Below, piece by piece: positions 20,196-31,500 of a stretch of DNA of 64,000 nt (the stretch's first letter is position 1; each line of letters begins with the position of its first letter). The position numbers and the translations under genes were made by a program. This DNA is from Himantopus leucocephalus (lineage: Eukaryota; Chordata; Aves; Charadriiformes; Recurvirostridae). The notes below the pieces were generated by a model that worked only from the letters and a program-made list of their open reading frames with translations, searched no databases and was not told where the DNA came from. The stretch lies in the NCBI GenBank assembly GCA_003993805.1, contig RSEF01000001.1, positions 149,434,303 through 149,498,302 of the forward strand. The letters are read 5' to 3'.

Positions 20196-20336
20196 TTGGA
20201 AGTGTTCAAGGTCAGATAGGACAGGGCTTTGAGCAACTTGATCTAGTGAAAGATGTCCCTGACCATGGTGGGGGGGTGGACTAAATGATCTTTAAAGGTC
20301 TCTTCAAACCCAAACCATTCTGTGATTATATGATTC

Positions 20337-23300
20337 ACTTCTTTTGCCAAATGTGCCATAAACACTATGTAGGATTAACTTTTGCTCCACATACAATACA
20401 TGCATACATGCCCTACAGATTTTTAGCAGACTGCTGTGCCAGTGGAACTGAGCTCTACAGACAGCTCTCTGGAAATAAGATATGCAAGTCCATAACTCAT
20501 ATGTTGTAATTAATTTTCGTCCTGGATTCTGGCAGTATCCTCACTGGATTCACAGTATTCTCACAAAACCTTAGCCCTCAGGAAAGGATTTTATGAATCC
20601 TTTTGACTGTAGAGATCACGCTATACACACATTTCTATCAACATTTCTTCCACCGCTGGTGACTAACATGGTATTTCTTTAGCAACTATGGCAGCTGATT
20701 ACATAGGAGAAACTGCGTTGGTACAATTATCAAATAGCTAGGTCATTTTGGCAAATGCCCCTGAGGACATGTGTGAGTCTACTCTGCCTCTTTGCCGGAG
20801 GTTGCAACCCCTGTAACTGAGCTGACAGAGCAGAACGTGTACCATGGATCAGCTACTCCCTTTCACAGCATGGCATCTTAACTTAAATTGCTGATGAACT
20901 ATGCGCACCCCACGGCATCTATTTTTTATTTCAAATGGCTGAGGCAGAGGCACTTTGTCTTTTCACCAAACCGTGATGTTTGGTGGTTACCTCCAGGAAA
21001 GGAGTGGTAACACACAGTGGGAGGTTGTAAGGTTTAGCTCACCTCAGTTCTTTACTCTGTGACTATGAGTCAGAAGCCTCTTCTTCTTTCAAATTTCTCA
21101 GCTGTTGGGGAAAAAAAAAGCCCAGCTGGCATTGCAAGGTCCAGCACAACAAATGCTCTCGAGACTGAGGGTAAAACACCCCAATCTAGGGTCATCCTGC
21201 AGATAACCTGTGCAATTCAATGCAGGGTGTCTTACGGAAAAGAGATGTGGCGTACAGCCACAAAGGTGAAACAGGCTGTGCCATAACAGCATACTGTGCC
21301 TGATACTGTTTAAAAAAAATCCTGCCATAGAGGAATTTATTCACAGTTTTGGTAGTCTCAGTGACTAAGTAGGGAACAGGTATGCCATCTGTGCAACTGA
21401 GAATGAAGGCTGAGTAAATTCTGTAGAACAAAATTTCACTTGAAATTGTTAATTAAGCTTCATGTACCAGGGCAGAAAGACAGATGAAGTAGTGTGGAAG
21501 AAGCCTGTTTACTGCAGAAAGCTTTGGTTGTTACAGGGCAGGGACTTGCAAACTGAATTTGTGGGAACAAGCCCTTAATAAAGTTTGATAGTTCCTTTTG
21601 CGTGGCAGGAGGATGCATTTGGGTAACTTTTGTGTATCACTGTAAAGCATCTTTGATAATATTAATGGCATATGTTATTACAGAAGGGAACACCTCTTAC
21701 ACCACATTGGTAATAGCGGCATCATTTTCTATCTGTAGTGTGAAAAAGTCTGTTACTTCCTTTGATACATTTATGGCACCCTGATGTATCTTGCATTTCT
21801 ACCTTCTACTGCCAACTGCTGTATACTCAGACAACGCCTGGCAAGTGAAACAAGAGGTAAGGGAGAAAACTGAGTATTTGGTCACTGAGGGTTTTGTTAG
21901 ACAAATACAGTGATCATTGGTTTTCTTATCACACAAAAGAAAAGTAATATTTTAGAATACATTTACTGAATCCTTTGTTCTTTATGACTATCTGAAACCT
22001 TACGAAGGCTGGCAGAAGCTGCAGAAATTCAAGTAATAAAATTATCACAATGTTTTAAGAAGAGCACGAGTACAAGACTCCAGCTGGGTTTTGAACAAAC
22101 TTCAAATCCCACAGAGAGCGAGGATATAAAAGATGTGAAGAGAAATTTGATCGATATGACAAAAGAGAATTGCTGTCTTGCTTTGGCTTGTCAAACTTAC
22201 ATATATGAGGAGCTTCACATAGTGGTCTCTTAGTTTTCCATTGGTAACATTAAAGGAGAAAAGGCAAAAAAAGGTGTCATTCAAAATAAAGAAGTCTGAT
22301 TTCTGAACTGTCAGCCACAGGCTGAGGATCTGCTTGACTGTGCCAGACCATCAGGCTCTAAGCAAGCATTAACTAGAAAATTGTTCTTTACTGAGGTCTC
22401 TCTTAATGGGGAATGTGAAAGCTTTCAGATACTCTTTCTTTAGGGAACTGCCTTCCTGAGAGCTACATGTCCACATTGTCCACCAATGTAATTACAGTAG
22501 CAGAGTTTGACAGTTTTCATTTGGCTTAACACAGATGCCAGTTCCTGGCTCTGGATATTCCAGTTTTAAAATCTGTGCTCAGATTTCTGCATCATCTTCA
22601 ATATGGGATTTATAAGACCAAATCAAAAAGCCAGAACATTAATGCAAATCTTCAGTTTCTTATGGACAACAAAAAGTTCAAGATGAAGAATGAATGTTTG
22701 GCAGTTGAAAAAAGAGGGGACACAAACAGAGAAGACATTTTTGGAAGTATAATTTGCTCTTCCTGTTAATGATGTAAGCTATTTTATTTCTGTTTCATTT
22801 CAATGTGCATACTTGGGGATACACTAAAGTGCAAATTGTTATTCTGGATCTTTCTTTTATTATCATGCTTACAAATAACAAACGTATGCTCTTTAAAACT
22901 TCCAGCTATAAGTCTCAGATTCCAACAACAACTGGAGACAGGACATGGAGAAAACTATTTAGATTTCCCTTTATCTGTGCTTTTCTTTTTTAATTATTTG
23001 TCTTACAATTAGCACTTGTCTATATGGTAGAAAAAAACTTGAGAGGAAATCTGACTGAGGATCTGCAAGTCATTAGAGGCCTTAAATAACTTGATGCAAT
23101 ACATCGGTTTGGTATAAGGTTTGAATTTAGCAGGATTCTCATACAAGTACGTCTAAGTTTGGGTGCCCCCTCCATGGTCCTGTCTGTCCCTTAATCATGA
23201 GGGAACAACACTCATCCTCAGCAAATACTTTTCTCTTATCTCTATATGTCCTCCAACCTGCTGCTCGGATTGATGACCTCAGATGCTCTCAATCCTGAAA

Positions 23301-23979
23301 CCAAAGTTTTCTTTGGGTATTAAAGAAACGTACTGTAGGTAAGGTTGAAAACATTGTAGAAACAAACTGCTTTAGTGCAGGGCAGGAGGGTTTCCCGAGG
23401 AATAAATCAGCTGAAACAGGAGTTGGAGGGTCAGAATGGCACAATGGCCACTTTCAGAAGCAAAATATGTGAACTTTCACCTATACGCAAAACCTTGAAA
23501 TCCCACTGCATATACCAGGCACCTCCATGAGACAATTTGTCACACCTGGAAGTACCTTGAGGTGAACTACTGTTTCAGAAACTAAAATACAGATTTCCTG
23601 GTGTCTTGGAATCAAGCAGTACTTCACTTGCGTGGTAGCGAAGAGCAAAGGAGGACTGCACGCTGGTACTCAGGTACTCCAGGCCAAATCAGGTCCTGAT
23701 TTAAGCCACTGAGACCTCCTATAAAGCCATGCAATTAAAGTTGAGAGAACGAAGTCCAGCTAGAAATAAGCATTTCACTCCCAGCCCCACCACTAACCCA
23801 GTGAAGATATCAGGCAACCCCAAACCCTGCATTTTTCCCCCCCCTCCATAAAATAAGATTTGCCTTAAAATCAGCATATTTATTCCTGCTCGCGCTCCTC
23901 TGTCAAACTTTGACGGCCTTTGTGCCGCTGAACCTATGCCTCGGGCTGTCTGTGCCACCAAATCGCTTTCCATTTGGCT
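20337..23979. other. Intergenic sequence upstream of SHROOM2
   Basis: AT-rich DNA from the CR1 end to the start of the CpG island. No gene, known repeat or RNA is recognised. Open frames here are under 80 codons, apart from one at 23719-24132 on the minus strand that runs into the CpG island and is low in stops for composition reasons. Confidence 0.6.
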
Positions 23980-25145
23980 TCTTTTGCTGTGGGCTTCGCC
24001 TGCCTTTACCACCGCTCCCTCCCGCCGCCAAGCCCGGCCGTGTTTCTGACCCCTGAGGCCTCCTGCCCCGCCACCCTCCGGCGCCGCAGCTGCCCCCCCG
24101 GGGCCGGGACAGGGGCCGGGGCCTCCCCTCACCTCAGCCCGGTCCCGCCTCGCCCCCGGCTGCCGCTAGAGGGTCCCGGAGGGAGCGAGGCGCTGGGGCC
24201 AGGCACGGCACGGCACACGCTGGGGCCCCTCCCGCCCCACAGGTGGCGGAGACAGCCGGGGCGGGGGGAACGGCCGGCAGCAAGCACCTCCCTCGGCTCC
24301 CGCCGCGGCTGCCCCCTGACCTGCCCTCCATGTTGCCCGGCTTCCTCCCGCCTCGTCGGCCCCACCGCTTAACCCTCCCGCTCCCGGCCGCTCCTCCCTC
24401 CCCCCCGCCAAACACCGCGACGAAGCGGGGAGAGCCGCCCCTCCTCTCTCTTCCACTCCCCGGCCGGCGCGGCGCGGCCCCCCGCCGCCTGGCACCACGA
24501 AGGCGGGGCGTCCCTGGCCGGGGGCAGGCCGCAGCCGCCGGCTGCCCCTTCGCCCCCTCCCCGCCGCTGCGGGCCCGGAGCGGCGCGGCCGCCCTCCACC
24601 TGCTCGTCGCTTTTGTTTGGGGACGGGACCGGGGTGAAGGAGAAGGGCGGCCGCCCCTGCGTGTGGCGGGGCGGGGGCGGTACGGGCACGGCCCCGGGGT
24701 GACTCGGGGCTCACGGAACCTCTCGCCGCCGCCTTTGTCTGGCGGTCAGCCCGGGGCTGCTCCCCTCTCCCCCTCCTCCTTTTCCTTCTCGCCCTCCTCC
24801 TCGCCCGGGGGGGTCGCGCTGTGGGGCTGCCCGCTTTTGGGGAGGGGCGAGTGGCTCCCCTGCTGGGGAAGCCCGCGGTGGATAAGCGGGTTTCGCCCTC
24901 TTTTCGGAGCGAGAGGGAGGGAGGGAGAGAGAGAGAGGCGGGGGCGCCTCGCCCCGCCGCGCTCCTCCCGGCGTCCCGCGTTGCTCGGCGGCGTTTGCCC
25001 CGCCGCCAAGTTGCCACAAGTTGGAGCCGCCCCCCCCCCCTTCTCCACAGCCGCTGGGTTCTGGCCTCGGCGTGAGACAATACCGCGGGCTGCGGAGGAG
25101 GAGGAGGAGGAGGGGGCGGGCGGGAGCAGCCCTCCCTCGCCGCCG

Positions 25146-25181
25146 ATGGGGCCGGGCTGGACGGCGCTGCGGGGCGGGTAG
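25146..25181 (+). promoter_or_regulatory. Upstream ORF in the likely SHROOM2 leader
   Basis: ATG at 25146 opens an 11-codon frame (MGPGWTALRGG) ending at TAG 25179-25181. It is in the same phase as the main start but closed 111 nt before it, so it cannot extend the protein. If the transcript starts upstream of 25146, it could lower translation of the main frame. Leader extent is inferred. Confidence 0.45.
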
Positions 25182-25292
25182 GTGGCTCCGCGGGCAGCCG
25201 CCGGCTGGCGCGCACCGGGGAGCGGCCGGCAGAGGCAGGCGAGCCCCGGCCCCCCGCCCCGACGGGCGCCGCTGGCGGCGCAGGGGGGCTCC

Positions 25293-25511
25293 ATGGAGGA
25301 CGTGGGGCTGCGGAGCGGGCGGGAGCGGCTGGCCGGCAGCGACCCGCGGCTCGGCGCCGTGCTGGTGGAGCCGGGGCCGGTGGTGGTGATGATGGAGCAG
25401 CGGGCAGCGGAGACCTACAAGCTGGTGGAGGTGCTGCTGACCGGCGGGGCCCCCTGGGGCTTCACCCTGAAGGGCGGGCGGGAGCACGGGGAGCCCCTCA
25501 TCATCACCAAG
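25293..25511 (+). CDS. SHROOM2: SHROOM2, first coding exon (N terminus and start of PDZ domain)
   Basis: ATG at 25293 to the donor AAG|GTGAGA (GT at 25512-25513), exactly 73 codons, phase 0. Residues 44-73 contain [20 protein letters not shown], the start of the Shroom-family PDZ domain. [11 protein letters not shown] fits SHROOM2 better than SHROOM3 ([11 protein letters not shown]) or SHROOM4 (LEHCEPLTVSK). The N terminus also aligns with human SHROOM2, with ERLA at 11-14 in both. Human exon 1 ends at the same ITK. SHROOM2 (formerly APXL) is a large actin-binding scaffold whose C-terminal ASD2 recruits Rho kinase. It acts in cell contractility, and a role in RPE melanosome placement has been reported. 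Position next to divergent GPR143 supports the call. Between ERLA and the PDZ, this copy has about 18 more residues than human. The rest of the gene is beyond the window. Confidence 0.93.
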
Positions 25512-28500
25512 GTGAGAGGCGCCGTGGGGGGAAAGCGGGGTGTGCGGGGTGGGTCCGGCCGGCCGGCCGGCTCCATTTTGGCGTGCCCGCGGCGGTGACA
25601 GCGGGCCCGGCCCGGCCGCGCCGCCTGCCCGCAGCCCGGGGCGCACCGCGGGGCTGGGCGGCTGCGGCGGCGGCGCCGCCGGCCCCAGCGCAGGTGGCGG
25701 CGTCGGGACCGGCTTCCCTGGCGGCGGCGCTGCCAAGGCGGCCGTTAACGCCCGGGGAAGGGGGTGCCGGTGGGTGGCGGGGCGGCCGCCGGCCGGCCCG
25801 GGGCGCGTCCCAGCGGGTCTGGGGAGCAACAGGTTGTCGGGCGCCGTCAGCCTGGCGGCTGCGACCTCTGCTGCTTCGGGGATTCCTCGTTAAAAACCCG
25901 GCGCGGTCGTCGCGGGCGCTGGTGAGTGGCCGGGGCACCCCGCTGCTGCCAGCGCACCCCGGGACCCGGTGCCGGGCCCTTCCCTCCCTCCCTCCGCTCC
26001 GGGCGCAGAAGGGTATGGAGACTCAAACTCCCGGCTCTGAGGCTGGGTTTGCTTCGGTGCTGATGCACTTGCGGATTCAAAATAATTGGGGTGACCTTTT
26101 GTGGCTCCCTCCTCCTTTAAACAAAAGGTCTCGTCCATAGTGACCGAATCCCTGCTCCCGAGGCGGGGGGAGGGTCCTGGGTATATATGCACTTTCTGCT
26201 TCCCTTTTTTTTTTTTTCTCCCTTCGTTGCTTTTTTTTTTTAATGTCCTCGTATACTCACAGCTCTAACCTCAGTGTATTGGGCATGAGTTAAAGAAATC
26301 CATCGCGTTTTCCACAAAATGTTTTTCATCTGAGTGTGTTTTGACTTAAGAACCCCCATCCCCAATAATGGTTGGGTTTTGCTGTTAAGACAGCTTTCTT
26401 GTTGCACAGTGAAAACACGTTAAAATAGATCCACGTCTAGCTGGGAAAAAAGTCTACATTAGCAAGACACATTTTTTTCTCAAGATCTGTAGGAAAGAGG
26501 TACATGCTTTGTCTACAGGTCCTGTGGATTCTGCCTGATTTTAGAAGTTCACAAAGTGTCAGAGGTCAACAAGTCCTGCTTTATCCACAGCAGAAATTCT
26601 TCTAATCTTATTTTTCAGTTGGTTTCATTGTGAGTTGTCCAGTTGGTTCCCTTCTCCCACCCTTGAAACAACTGCATTATGGACTTTCCAAGTTAGGACT
26701 TTTGAAACCATCTCTTTCTAGATCTCTTCCTTACTGCTGTTTTTCAAGGAACAAAAGTCAATATCTGAAGATGTATATGCTGAAAAATGACTGCGCATCT
26801 GTTGACCTCTTACCAGTGCCGCGAATTACAGACTATCAAACCTGGGAGCGTTTGAGGAAAGGAGAAAAGAGCTACTTACTGTGTATGTACTAGCTATCAA
26901 TTGCCAAATCAAATAATTCCACCTTTCTGGTAATGGCTAACAAGTGATACATCTAAAGACTGATCGGTGGTACTTATTCATGTTACCGACATATTAAGTA
27001 ACAGGCTTAAGTATTTGTGGCATGAGGATGTGGCTGTGGTATGTGAAGTGTCTGGGAATGGGAACCTTGTAAACTGGGTCTGTTGTGAAGGAATAATTAA
27101 GTGGAACCCCAGCATTGATACCTCCTGAAACTGCTGCTGTGTGGAAGAGAAATCTGGGTCCATCAGTGCTGACCTAGGAAGAAGAGATGGTCTGGATCCT
27201 TGAGTCAAAGTTTTGGAGTGCATTTTCATTCACAATTGTTGGATGCAAGTTTAAAGAACTAGTTTTGAAACCAGGGACTAGAGCTCGTGTCCCCCATGTC
27301 CCCAGGACTCTAGTTCTTTAGCTGCAAAATCTTCCTTTTGGTTTGGTCCGCCCACCTTGGTGTTGGAGTTTGGGTTTTTTTTTTCTGTACTGCTTCTAGT
27401 GATGGAAAGCTACTGGGAATAATAATTTAGTACCAGGTAGTTAAAACAGGCCCTCCTTGCAGCAGGAGATGTAAAGTTTGTCTCTTCTCAGCTGTAGTCA
27501 GCCCTGAACTCAAGTTACCCCCTTCCAGAGTGCATGTGGGGATTGCTGGGCTGCCACTGAAGAGGGGATGCTGCTTCACCTGTGCTTCCCCTCTCCCTGT
27601 GGTGTGTGCCATCCCTTCTCAGGTAGACTGGTGGCTGGTCAGTGGGGAATCCAAGAAGACCCACTGGACCGAATCCTTTGGGATACCTGTGGAAAAACTC
27701 CTGGTTCTGTGGATTTAAACTGTGCTTAAGTGTGAGCTGGCTATGGAGCTCTGTCTCACTCTAGTCCAGGGCGGTTCTGGGGAAGTGAGGGTGGATGACG
27801 CCAAGTGCCACTTTTTAAGGAGAGGAATGTGACAAGGTGTGAATGGAGTCTCAGATAGCAGCTACTTAAGGAGGATTTCTAAAGTTCTGCCTGTCTCCTT
27901 GCTTACGGCTGTCTTGAAAGTAAGATCAGCCTTTGAAGAAATTTGCACCTTTATGTAAATGCTGGGAAGTCTGTGGTGAAAATATTTCCTCCTTTCCTTA
28001 GCATATATGGGTTAACTACCTTAACTGTCTGAAGAACAGTACCAGAAAATACTGTAATTGAAAAATTAGTGAGCAAGTGTATGTTGTTAATTTTGCAGCA
28101 CTTTCTGTGTAGCACACCTCTTGGGCATTAGTTTCTCTGGTTGTGTGACTATTTCACTTGCTGACAGGAAGGGAATTTTTTTATAGCAGTTATCATAGGG
28201 GGAGTCCAGGGCAAGAAGAGCTACAAACACTATTTGGGAATTTATTAGCTGGAAGTCTAGTCAATTAAAACAAGCGTGTCCTCTGATCCACCAGACGACC
28301 AATAATCAGGGAGGGGAAGGCATGCTAAAGAGGAGAAAACATTTCCAGCCTCAGCAGGGGGATAAGTGTGTGCTCCCTGGGGAGAGGTCAGCCTGCAGTC
28401 AGGCTACTGGTGCCCAGTAGTGGGCCTTGGCATTGCAGGGCGAGCAGGCTTCCCCGTTTCATGATACTGTTTCTTTCTGTAACTGAAATAAGACTTGGCG

Positions 28501-31500
28501 AAATAGTCCTGAACCAGGTAGGTAGAATAGCAAGTTCACCTGCCAGGCGCAAGCCTTTTTATTTATTTTTTTTTTTCCCCCTTGCCTTTCTTATTGTTGC
28601 TGCAATAGGCACAGAGAAAAACGGTGCATGATACAGCTTGCTCAATCTTTAAACATAGCTGGTCTTAACCTTGCCCCACCCACGTGCAAGTGGTGTTGAT
28701 AGTATTTAAGAGAAAAAGTCTTTTAGTGTTGTCGTTGTGTTGCTTACTATTGTTTTTATAATGTCCCTTTAAAAAAATGCTTTACATTTTTTCTGATCTC
28801 TGCATGTGTGCATGATAACATTCCAAAAAAATTGCCCAAAGGCAGCTTGTTCTTGCCTAATTTGACATCTTGAGAGAAAGGACTTGCTTTTTATAGCAAC
28901 ATGTCATTTCACCTTCTGTTGAAATACACAACTTTGAGGACTTTAATTAGAAGTCTCACAAGCCTCAGTTTGTTGGTTTTTTTTTCTCTTTTTAAAGAAA
29001 CAAACTCTGAAGAGGGAGATCTTACTGGAAATAATGAAAATGAAAAGTCGAGGTGCTCAGCTGTGAATCTTGTGAAAATCTCCCAGAGCTGCATTATCTT
29101 GATTACTTTTACTTTAAAATGACTCTTATCTGAGATGCCCAACTGGTAGTGTCAGTCACAGCATTGATTGTGGGTGATGGATAGAAAGTCATTTCACTTC
29201 CTGTACTAACAAATATCCTAAGGAACTCCGAAGTTGCTCTGCAGTCAGTGTTATCCTTATTACATTGATAAATACGAAAACATTATAGTTCATGCATTTC
29301 AGAAAAGATTGATGTGTCATTTAAATAAATTCCTCCTTGGTATCAGTTTTACAAGGGCCTACAGCCATACCTCCTCAAGCTATGATCTCATTGCAGGCTA
29401 ATCAAGGCTGGGCTTGGCTGGTATTTCGGCAAGATTTCCAAGTGAAACCTGGACTGTTGCAAGAAGTTATGTTGTTGATTTAGTAGATAGAGTTCTTGTC
29501 TCCTGAATCAGTGCTGAATTCATGCCCCAGCTGGAGGTGCTGTCTTTCAAGAAGCAGCCATATCGGAAGTATCAGACAGACTAGACAGACTCCATACCTT
29601 TGCTTATTTCTCTTTATTCCATTGCACTTTCCTAATGTGCTCCTGTCTGTGGTTAGGTGTGAATTGTAATTTGTTTAACTTAATAATTATTTAAATTGTA
29701 TAGAGGAATGCTTGACTGTTAATTGGCTGCAGGACTTCTCCATGTGACTTGTATCAATTTATTGTTTCAGTAGTAAGTGAAGTGATTACTGTTTTCATTT
29801 AAGTAATTCTTTATCCTTTGGCCTTAAACATATAACTAAAAGCAATTAACTTGCATTGCTATACTGCAACAATATTTAGAGGGGAAAAAAAGCTTTAATG
29901 GTGCTGTATACGAATGCACCGACATTTTCAAACATAAATACCAGTTGCCTCCCTCAAGTTAGGTGTTTGAGGTGAGCTGCATTGCTCGTAGACATTAACA
30001 AGACATTAAACTTGGCTGTGAAGCTTGATGTCCAGAAAACTAGCATCTAGTGATAATCCTGGGAAATTACGGACAACTTCAATGCAAATGCAGTCATTTG
30101 TGTAAACACTTAGGAGCCATTGTCCTGTCACTGACAAGGAGAGTTCTAATCTAGGTCTCTGTATCCTGACAAATTTCATGCGCTTCCTTCAGTTCTAGAA
30201 AGATAATACATGAAGGAGTATTCATTCTGTTTTGTATTCTATCCATATTCTCTTGGTCATCAAAAACAACGAGCAAAATTACTGAGCTGTACAGGCCATA
30301 ACATGAACATGTATCTTAACCAGCAATTTAAAAAGAATGTATCAAATCATATTCTCTTATTTCTTTTGAAACCTTTATTCAACTTCTTAACTTATAGGAG
30401 GGGTTTATTTGGGAATGATTGGTCTGAGTTGAACCTTTTCTTTGTGCTGTTAAATTTCATAGTTGAGAAAATTTTAGAAATGTTAGTATATTACAATGAA
30501 TGTTTTTAGGATTAAAATAGTATCATGTAGCTATTTATCTTTTTTCCTTGTCAAATATGTTAAAAGTTGGGGTTTTTTTCAGTACTATAGAAACTGTTTT
30601 GAGTGGTGGTTACCTTTGTGTCTGGTTGCTGGATCTGAGGTCTCAATTATCTGAAGAGAGAAATTGGTTTGCTTTGATGCAAGAAGATATTTCTTTTTAC
30701 TTTGGTAAGCTGATTGATGAAGGGAATGCTCTCAATTTTAGCACTTTAATGGCTGTTGAATGAACTCTTTATTATGACTGTTGATTTACTGGCAGAATGG
30801 AGGCCACCACACTCATATGTGACATAAATGGTCTGGCTGTGGAAGTCTGAAGCTTGAAAGAGGGTGTTGGTTGGTTTTTTTTTTTGACAAAAGCATTAAC
30901 AGTTGAAATGCTACCAGTATTGGAAATTGCATTTTAAAGCTATCTTGGATATTACTACAGGTGATCCACAAACTGCATAGGGAGTTGAAATGAGAGGATG
31001 GGTTAAAAGGCTTGTGACTCAAGAAGTTTCGAGTCAGTTGAGTTATATGCTTAGAAGTCAACAGTGTGAGTGCAATTTAAGAAACAGTGTGAGTGCACTT
31101 GCAGTCCTGAAACTGCAGTTTTCCTTTGTGCACTTCACACTACATTTCAGGACAAAAGTCGTCACGAGAAGGAGTCAGAATGCTGTGTTTAAAATCAGAA
31201 CTAAGAAACTTCCTCACAACAAGCAAACTTTTAACTTTTGGAAATACTGGTTGCTTCAACATTGCTTGTTTCTTCTCTGCTCTGCATTTCCTCCTCCTAG
31301 CTACTTAGGTAAAAGCTTTCAAATCTGTCATGATTTTTTAGTTGAAAACAGAAACATTCATGTCTGTGGAGTCTGGTGGAGGAATTGGTGTGGTTTGTGG
31401 GAATAGTTACGGCAATAGGAATTAATGGGATTGCCTATTTGAATGTTTATTAATTTAGTCTATTATAAAGGACGACTTCAACTTCTTTTGTTGTTAGTGT

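Larger units (their letters stand above)
17520..20336 (+). mobile_element. CR1 non-LTR retrotransposon, nearly complete but decayed ORF2 and 3' end
   Basis: Fragments in three frames follow the CR1 ORF2 order. The APE-type endonuclease includes WWDKSHNWS, YKLFRRDRQGR, LLADFNHPDICW and SDH. The RT region includes [39 protein letters not shown] and VADDTKLGG. The conserved C terminus includes EERLRQLGLFSLEKRR, DIRKKLFT and RHWNRLSSEVLDAP. The 3' tail (about 20196-20336) ends in a diverged ATTCTATG repeat. The copy is dead: several frameshifts, an in-frame TGA at 18968-18970 and TAG at 19052-19054, and altered catalytic motifs. The 5' limit is uncertain; recognisable matching starts at about 17543 (ELEATVQL). 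Confidence 0.93.
23980..25990 (+). promoter_or_regulatory. SHROOM2: CpG island, SHROOM2 promoter and first exon region
   Basis: GC content and CpG frequency rise sharply at about 23.98 kb and fall at about 26 kb, against AT-rich flanks. There are many GGGCGG/CCGCCC boxes, a GA-rich run (24908-24937), a GGA repeat (about 25096-25116), a C run at about 25030, and no TATA box. It includes the SHROOM2 start codon and the first donor site, so it most likely holds the promoter and 5' leader. The exact start site is not visible. Long open frames on both strands here (up to about 370 codons) reflect lack of AT-rich stop codons. Confidence 0.88.

Noticed and set aside
24243..25181. 312-codon plus frame upstream of SHROOM2
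   Set aside because: Low-complexity translation of the CpG island that ends at TAG 25181, before the SHROOM2 start; only its last 11 codons are kept as a possible uORF.
25182..25292. Extension of SHROOM2 upstream of 25293
   Set aside because: The frame is open back to 25182, but there is no in-frame ATG before 25293, and the residues after 25293 align with the human start.
25293..25511. SHROOM3 or SHROOM4 as the identity of the PDZ exon
   Set aside because: [11 protein letters not shown] and the N-terminal ERLA fit SHROOM2, and the neighbour is GPR143, as expected for SHROOM2.
24166..25829. Minus-strand frames of 349 and 372 codons in the CpG island
   Set aside because: Pro/Ala/Arg/Gly-rich composition is what any frame in such GC-rich DNA gives; no domain is visible, and the frames lie antisense to the SHROOM2 promoter and exon 1.
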